This document shows, in pieces, positions 37,451 through 41,678 of a stretch of DNA of 41,678 bases. The translations under genes were made by a program, and so were the position numbers. Within the stretch, counting starts at the first letter, position 1. Each line of letters opens with the position of its first letter. The DNA lies in NCBI GenBank assembly GCA_017462785.1, contig JAFTQJ010000062.1, positions 1 through 41,678 of the forward strand, in the 5' to 3' direction. This stretch comes from Oscillospiraceae bacterium (GTDB lineage: Bacteria > Bacillota > Clostridia > Oscillospirales > Ruminococcaceae). Below the pieces are notes generated by a model that ran no database searches, was not told the origin of the DNA, and saw only the letters and a program-made list of their open reading frames with translations.

Positions 37451-38908
37451 ATGAACGATCTCACAAAGCTTGCACCTGCAAAGGTATTTTCTTTTTTCAG
37501 ACAGATTGCAGCCATTCCCCACGGCTCCGGAAACACCGCACAGATCGCACAGTTCTGCCTCGATTTTGCCGCAGAACGTGGGCTGAAAGCCGTGAAGGAT
37601 GCCGGCGATAACGTCATTATCTACGCTGACGGCACCCCCGGTTATGAAAACAGCGAACCCATCATCATTCAGGGACATATGGACATGGTCTGCGAAAAGA
37701 CGGCGGACTGCCAAAAGAACATGGAAACCGATGGGCTTGACCTCCTCACGGACGGCGAATGGCTCTGGGCGGACGGCACGACCCTCGGCGGCGACGACGG
37801 CATTGCCCTTGCGTATATGTTCGCCCTGCTCGATTCCGATGACATCCCCCATCCGCCGCTGGAATGCGTCATCACCCGTGACGAGGAAACCGGCATGTTC
37901 GGTGCGGAGCTGTTCGAGGCAGAAAATGTCAGGGGCAAAAAGATCCTCAACATCGACTCCGAGGAGGAGGGCATCCTCACCGTGAGCTGTGCCGGCGGTA
38001 TTACCGCACACTGTGAATTTGAATTCAGCCGTCACCGCTATGATTCGTGCTATGAATATGAAATTTCCGTTTCCGGTCTGAGGGGCGGTCACTCCGGTGT
38101 GGACATCGGCAAAGGCAGACTGAACGCATTTGAAATGCTTGCCAAGCCCTTGGAGCGTCTTTCTGACTTCTATTTCGGCACCATTTCCGGCGGCGGCAAG
38201 ATGAATGTCATTCCGCAGAATGCCTCCATCATCATCGGTTCCGATGCGGACAAACTGGAAGCACTGGAAAAGATCATCCAGAAATGTAACGACATGCACT
38301 ACGGCGGCGATGCAGAACCTGATCTGCTGTTCTCTGTCAAGGAGATCAACACCAATCATCAGGTGAAATATTTTGAGAATAAGTGCTACTTCTACTATAT
38401 GGAGGATTTTCTGAAATTCTTCCCGACCGGCGTGCAGAGCATGAGCGAGAGCATCGAGGGTATGGTGGAAACCTCCCTGAATATGGGCGTTCTGGAGATG
38501 AATGACATTTTTATGTCCTGTGATTTCCTCATCCGCAGCAATACCGACAGCGGCAAGGATGCCGTGGTGGAAACCGTCCGCAGCTTCTGCGAGTCCATCG
38601 GGGATGAGATCGACTTTGACGGCATGACCCTCTCCGCAGAGTACCCCGCATGGGAATACCGCAAGGATTCGCCCCTGCGTGACCTCATGGTCGAGGTGTT
38701 CCGGGACCAGTACGGCAGGGAACCGGTCGTTGCCGGCATCCATGCAGGTCTGGAATGCGGCATCTTCTCCAAGAAGATCAAGGATGCGGATGCAGTTTCC
38801 TTCGGTCCGGATATCGAGAACATCCACACCCCCAAGGAACGCCTGAACATCGCTTCTGTACAGAGAACATGGGAATTCCTCAAGGAGATCCTCAGACGCA
38901 GTAAGTAA
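37451..38908 (+). CDS. pepD: Aminoacyl-histidine dipeptidase (PepD, M20 family)
   Basis: A 485-residue cytoplasmic zinc dipeptidase that hydrolyses Xaa-His and other dipeptides, of the usual PepD length. The N-terminus FFRQIAAIPHGSGNTAQIAQF is typical. Metal and catalytic motifs: GHMDMVCEK (first His and Asp), WADGTTLGGDDGIA (bridging Asp), RDEETGMFGA (catalytic Glu pair), then LNIDSEEEG, GGHSGVDIGKGR and the final HAGLECGIF with metal-binding His and Glu. The lid domain is the long insert 205-395. GGAGGAAAT precedes the ATG. It stands alone between its promoter and a terminator. With the OPT transporter after it, it fits uptake and breakdown of peptides, though the two are not co-transcribed. 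Confidence 0.95.
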   Translation: MNDLTKLAPAKVFSFFRQIAAIPHGSGNTAQIAQFCLDFAAERGLKAVKDAGDNVIIYADGTPGYENSEPIIIQGHMDMVCEKTADCQKNMETDGLDLLTDGEWLWADGTTLGGDDGIALAYMFALLDSDDIPHPPLECVITRDEETGMFGAELFEAENVRGKKILNIDSEEEGILTVSCAGGITAHCEFEFSRHRYDSCYEYEISVSGLRGGHSGVDIGKGRLNAFEMLAKPLERLSDFYFGTISGGGKMNVIPQNASIIIGSDADKLEALEKIIQKCNDMHYGGDAEPDLLFSVKEINTNHQVKYFENKCYFYYMEDFLKFFPTGVQSMSESIEGMVETSLNMGVLEMNDIFMSCDFLIRSNTDSGKDAVVETVRSFCESIGDEIDFDGMTLSAEYPAWEYRKDSPLRDLMVEVFRDQYGREPVVAGIHAGLECGIFSKKIKDADAVSFGPDIENIHTPKERLNIASVQRTWEFLKEILRRSK

Positions 38909-38944
38909 AACGGTTTTGCAAATATACAGATAGTAATCAATCAT

Positions 38945-38969
38945 AACACCCCGTTCACTGCGGGGTGTT
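38945..38969 (+). terminator. Terminator of pepD
   Basis: AACACCCCG and CGGGGTGTT form a perfect 9-bp stem around seven bases, followed by ATTAGTG; the T-run is weak. Confidence 0.75.
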
Positions 38970-39080
38970 ATTAGTGTAAAGCGTCAAATTGCAAGGAATA
39001 AGGGCATTATATCCAAATGTCCGGAAAAAATTTTGGTAAATATTCCATGCGGATTTGAGGGCAAAATTACAAAATTCCGC

Positions 39081-39109
39081 TTGCTTTCCGTGTCGAAATA
39101 TGTTATAAT
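39081..39109 (+). promoter_or_regulatory. Promoter of the OPT transporter operon
   Basis: TTGCTT (39081-39086), 17 bases, TATAAT (39104-39109). It leaves a leader of about 105 bases before the start codon. Confidence 0.7.
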
Positions 39110-39156
39110 TGATACATACTAATTACATTGCGTACAGCGTTCAGCTCCAGATCTGT

Positions 39157-39192
39157 CAAATCCCGACGATTCGGGAAATTTTTTTGGATTTG
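39157..39192 (+). promoter_or_regulatory. Attenuator-like leader structure before the OPT gene
   Basis: TCCCGA (39161-39166) and TCGGGA (39171-39176) form a stem around CGAT followed by AATTTTTTT (39177-39185), a compact intrinsic terminator between promoter and gene. CAAATCC (39157-39163) can instead pair with GGATTTG (39186-39192); it shares three bases with the terminator stem, so the two folds exclude each other. This is the layout of an attenuator with an antiterminator. No known riboswitch class or leader peptide is recognised. Confidence 0.5.
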
Positions 39193-39220
39193 CCGCTGTA
39201 ACGTGATAAAGGAGGATACA

Positions 39221-41167
39221 ATGGAAAAGAAAACAGAATTCAAACCGTATGTTCCAGCGTCCAAGATCACGCCGGAATTTACGGTAACGTCCATCATCAT
39301 GGGCATCATCCTTGCCGTCGTATTCGGTGCGGCGAATGCCTACCTCGGTCTGCGTGTCGGTATGACCGTGTCAGCGTCCATTCCGGCGGCAGTAATCGCA
39401 ATGGGTGTCATCCGTGTCATCATGCGGAAAAACTCCATTCTCGAAAGCAACATCGTTCAGACCGTTGGTTCTGCCGGTGAATCCGTTGCAGCAGGTGCGA
39501 TCTTCACCATCCCCGCCCTCTTCCTGTGGGCAGCCGAGGGTGTGATGGAGAAGCCCAGCATTCTGGAAATCACCCTGATTGCCATCATCGGCGGTCTGCT
39601 CGGCGTATTCTTCATGGTGCCGCTGAGAAATGCCCTCATCGTCAAGGAACACGGCATTCTGCCGTATCCGGAGGGCACAGCCTGTGCAGAGGTGCTTCTG
39701 GCAGGTGAAGAGGGCGGCTCCAACGCCTCCACCGTATTTGCTGGTATGGGCTTTGCGGCATTCTTCAAGTTCATCATTGACGGTCTGAAGGCTGTTCCGG
39801 GTGAGGTTTCCTTCAGAGTGAAGGGCTTTGCAGGTGAGATCGGCACACAGATCTATCCTGCTGTTATGAGCGTTGGTTATATCTGCGGCTTCCGCATTTC
39901 TTCCTACATGTTCGCCGGCGGTGTACTGAGCTGGCTGGTTATTATTCCGCTGATCGTGATGTTCGGTCAGGACGCAGTGATCTATCCTGCTGACGGTCAG
40001 ACCATCGGCGAGATCTACGCAGCAAGCGGTGCAAGCGGCATCTGGGGCAGCTACATCCGCTACATCGGTGCAGGTGCACTGGCTGCCGGCGGTATCATCA
40101 GCCTGATCAAATCTCTTCCCCTGATCGTCCGCACTTTCAGAGATGCCCTCAAAGGTATGGGCAAGGGCGGTGCTGTTTCTCAGGACAGAACATCCAATGA
40201 CCTGAACATGAAGGTCGTACTCGGTGCCATTGCTGTGCTGACACTGGCAATCTGGCTGATCCCTGCAATTCCGGTCAATCTGCTGGGTGCTCTCATTATC
40301 GTAGTATTCGGCTTCTTCTTTGCGACTGTATCCTCCCGTATGGTGGGTCTGGTCGGCAGCAGCAACAACCCCGTTTCCGGTATGGCGATCGCAACCCTGC
40401 TGATCTCCACCATCATCCTCAAGGCAACCGGCATGACAGGTGCAGCCGGCATGTCCGCAGCCATTGCAATCGGCTCCATTATCTGCATCGTTGCAGCGAT
40501 TTCCGGCGATACTTCTCAGGATCTCAAGACCGGCTACCTGCTCGGTTCTACTCCGAAGAAGCAGCAGATCGGTGAGGTCATCGGCGTTCTGGCATCCTCC
40601 CTTGCAATCGGCGGTACACTGTACCTCCTCGACAGTGCATGGGGCTTCGGCTCTGAGGAGCTGGGTGCACCGCAGGCAACCCTGATGAAGATGATCATCG
40701 AGGGCGTTATGAGTGCAGAGCTGCCGTGGAATCTGGTATTCGTCGGCGTATTCATCGCTGTTCTCGTAGAAGTCATTGGTATTCCGGTGCTTCCGTTTGC
40801 AATCGGTGTGTATCTGCCCGTTCAGCTCAATGCCTGCATTCTGACCGGCGGCATCATCCGTCTGGTATTTGACAAGATGAAGGCAAAGGGTGAAGCAGAG
40901 GAGAACAAGAAGAAGGCGATCATCAACGATGGAATCCTGTTCTGCTCCGGCATGATCGCCGGTGAGGGTCTGGTCGGCATCCTGCTTGCTCTGCTGGCAG
41001 TATTCGGCGTGGACAAGATGATCGACATTTCCGGCATGCTCGGACTTCCGGAGGTCGTTTCCAATATCGGCAGCGTGGTGCTGTTCGGTCTGATCATCCT
41101 GACCCTCCTCAAATTCTCCGTCTGGAAAAAGCGTGATAAGGGTGCTGTGAAGAATGGCAAGAAGTAA
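39221..41167 (+). CDS. OPT-family oligopeptide transporter
   Basis: A 648-residue multi-spanning membrane protein of the OPT family, which imports oligopeptides or metal-peptide complexes with protons. About 15 hydrophobic segments are visible, the first at 22-45 (TSIIMGIILAVVFGAANAYLG in part). Conserved motifs include GLRVGMTVSASIPAAV, NIVQTVGSAGESVAAGA, the FMVPLRNALIVKEHGILPYPEG region with PYPEGTACAEVL, which is diagnostic, and SGDTSQDLKTGYLLGSTPKKQQ. The last 15 residues are Lys-rich. The ATG at 39221 has AAAGGAGG upstream; the in-frame TTG extension to 39128 runs through the leader and is not used. Its last 14 bases overlap the PqqD-like gene. Confidence 0.93.
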   Translation: MEKKTEFKPYVPASKITPEFTVTSIIMGIILAVVFGAANAYLGLRVGMTVSASIPAAVIAMGVIRVIMRKNSILESNIVQTVGSAGESVAAGAIFTIPALFLWAAEGVMEKPSILEITLIAIIGGLLGVFFMVPLRNALIVKEHGILPYPEGTACAEVLLAGEEGGSNASTVFAGMGFAAFFKFIIDGLKAVPGEVSFRVKGFAGEIGTQIYPAVMSVGYICGFRISSYMFAGGVLSWLVIIPLIVMFGQDAVIYPADGQTIGEIYAASGASGIWGSYIRYIGAGALAAGGIISLIKSLPLIVRTFRDALKGMGKGGAVSQDRTSNDLNMKVVLGAIAVLTLAIWLIPAIPVNLLGALIIVVFGFFFATVSSRMVGLVGSSNNPVSGMAIATLLISTIILKATGMTGAAGMSAAIAIGSIICIVAAISGDTSQDLKTGYLLGSTPKKQQIGEVIGVLASSLAIGGTLYLLDSAWGFGSEELGAPQATLMKMIIEGVMSAELPWNLVFVGVFIAVLVEVIGIPVLPFAIGVYLPVQLNACILTGGIIRLVFDKMKAKGEAEENKKKAIINDGILFCSGMIAGEGLVGILLALLAVFGVDKMIDISGMLGLPEVVSNIGSVVLFGLIILTLLKFSVWKKRDKGAVKNGKK

Positions 41168-41501
41168 GCAGCCCGAGGAAAACTATCTGGAACGCATTCC
41201 GGTGCGTCCGGACTGGATCGAATGGTCAGCGGACGAAAATGGCATTGTCACGCTGGACATTGAAAACAAGGGCGTGATGAACCGCATCGCCCAGAAGCTT
41301 CTGAAAAAGCCCGAAGTTTCGCATATTCACCTCGATGAGATCGGCAGCTTTGTCTGGCCGCTGATCGATGGCGAAAAGAATATCGCAGAGTTCGGACCCT
41401 ATATGGAAGAGCGTTTCGGCGAACAGGCACACCCCACTTATGAACGCCTTGCAAAATTCTTCCAGATCCTCGAAAGTTACCACTTTGTGGATTGGAAATA
41501 A
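41154..41501 (+). CDS. PqqD-like peptide-chaperone domain protein
   Basis: A 115-residue cytoplasmic protein resembling the PqqD fold: strands SADENGIVTLDI and GVMNRIAQKLL, then the helix-turn HIHLDEIGSFVWPLIDGEKNIAEF, then a winged-helix end (ERFGEQAHPTYERLAKFFQILESYHFVDW). PqqD proteins deliver peptide substrates to radical SAM enzymes, but no such enzyme or precursor peptide is near. The gene starts 14 bases inside the OPT gene, implying translational coupling, so a link to peptide transport is possible. The pairing of an OPT transporter with a PqqD-like protein has no clear explanation in the sequence. The family call rests on the pattern of the helix-turn segment. Confidence 0.65.
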   Translation: MARSKQPEENYLERIPVRPDWIEWSADENGIVTLDIENKGVMNRIAQKLLKKPEVSHIHLDEIGSFVWPLIDGEKNIAEFGPYMEERFGEQAHPTYERLAKFFQILESYHFVDWK

Positions 41502-41504
41502 CGA

Positions 41505-41538
41505 AGAACAGCCGCATCCTCCCAGATGCGGCTGTTCT
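41505..41538 (+). terminator. Terminator of the OPT operon
   Basis: AGAACAGCCGCATC and GATGCGGCTGTTCT form a perfect 14-bp stem around six bases, just after the PqqD-like stop codon. Confidence 0.88.
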
Positions 41539-41554
41539 TGTCACAATACCAAAA

Positions 41555-41581
41555 AGCTGCACAGCTCATAGCCGTGCAGCT
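41555..41581. terminator. Second hairpin before repeat copy D
   Basis: AGCTGCAC and GTGCAGCT pair around a loop that can pair further (GC/GC). It is directly followed by the left end of repeat copy D, in the same position that the duplicated terminators hold at copies B and C. It may belong to a minus-strand gene outside the window. Confidence 0.55.
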
Positions 41582-41678
41582 CAGTCTGTCGAAAAACCAC
41601 TCTTTTGAAGCCGAAGGCAGGGACAAAAGTTTTTGATCGACCTTTTTTCAAAAAGGTCGTGGGGTCAAGGGGCGAAGC
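41582..41678. repeat. Left end of a terminator-flanking repeat element (copy D, cut by window end)
   Basis: CAGTCTGTCGAAAAAC (41582-41597) is identical to the left end of copy B. The following bases differ (a CGACCTTTTTT/AAAAAGGTCG hairpin at about 41637-41659), but GGTCAAGGGGCGAAGC at the window edge corresponds to the GTTCAAAGGACGAAGTCC start of the first module in copy B. The right end lies beyond the window. Confidence 0.7.

Noticed and set aside
39128..39220. TTG start giving a longer OPT protein
   Set aside because: The added residues are Arg/Ser/Phe-rich and are encoded by the terminator-bearing leader. The ATG at 39221 has AAAGGAGG.

Overview
The window reads as chromosomal DNA of an anaerobic, fibre-degrading Firmicute of the Ruminococcus (Oscillospiraceae) type. 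The main reason is six secreted proteins that carry dockerin modules, the plug-in part of a cellulosome. Several of these also carry BspA-like leucine-rich repeats. Supporting signs are strong AGGAGG ribosome sites, mostly TTGACA/TTGCAA-N17-TATAAT promoters (many with an extended TGnTATAAT -10), GTG and TTG starts, a PPi-type phosphofructokinase and a lepA-hemW arrangement. The species cannot be named from sequence alone.

Layout. 1-201: right end of a repeat element. 202-1323 (-): beta-helix, phage-fibre-like protein under a promoter with a LexA-like box. 1576-2724 (-): RNA m5U methyltransferase. 2879-5382 (+): LRR-dockerin protein translationally coupled to a RibD/DHFR-like reductase. 5531-6976 (+): ECF sigma factor, zinc-binding anti-sigma factor and small membrane protein behind an ECF-type promoter. 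7084-9045 (+): secreted C39-like peptidase with DUF4214 repeats. 9046-9917: an 870-bp intergenic region with two repeat elements and a structured RNA candidate. 9918-11024 (+): SPFH protein. 11272-12045 (+): small dockerin protein. 12103-14978 (-): CNNM/CBS/CorC protein, an unannotated 50-aa ORF with a consensus promoter, and a PPi-type phosphofructokinase. 15447-16965 (+): second ECF sigma factor with a membrane-anchored, Thr/Ser/Glu-rich stalk protein. 17346-21019 (+): lepA, small zinc-ribbon membrane protein, hemW, GNAT. 21058-22572 (-): D,D-carboxypeptidase homologue that has lost its catalytic motifs. 22771-29241 (-): likely operon of metallophosphoesterase, DUF4434-like/LRR/dockerin protein and LRR-GH9-LRR-dockerin cellulase. 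29591-31315 (+): TetR regulator and lipoprotein. 31308-32864 (-): beta-helix protein with an internal dockerin. 33105-35225 (-): ilvN and ilvB. 35552-37333 (+): PL10 pectate lyase with dockerin. 37451-38908 (+): pepD. 39221-41501 (+): OPT transporter overlapping a PqqD-like gene, behind an attenuator-like leader.

How the parts fit. The dockerin proteins (GH9 cellulase, PL10 pectate lyase, beta-helix protein, DUF4434-like protein, LRR protein and a small unknown) point to assembly on an extracellular scaffold for plant cell-wall breakdown. No cohesin or scaffoldin gene is present here. The dockerins fall into at least two sequence classes, suggesting more than one cohesin partner. PepD and the OPT transporter suit peptide uptake and hydrolysis; ilvBN starts branched-chain amino acid synthesis.

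Most notable non-genic signal: a family of short elements with about 15-bp imperfect terminal inverted repeats. In the two complete copies the element lies between two copies of the locus's own terminator hairpin (9052-9268 and 16969-17247). Two more copies are cut by the window ends, one decayed fragment sits beside another terminator, and a structurally related element with different ends lies at 9759-9892. The other strong candidate for novelty is the roughly 180-nt structured RNA at about 9321-9497, whose last helices include a tRNA-like T-arm.
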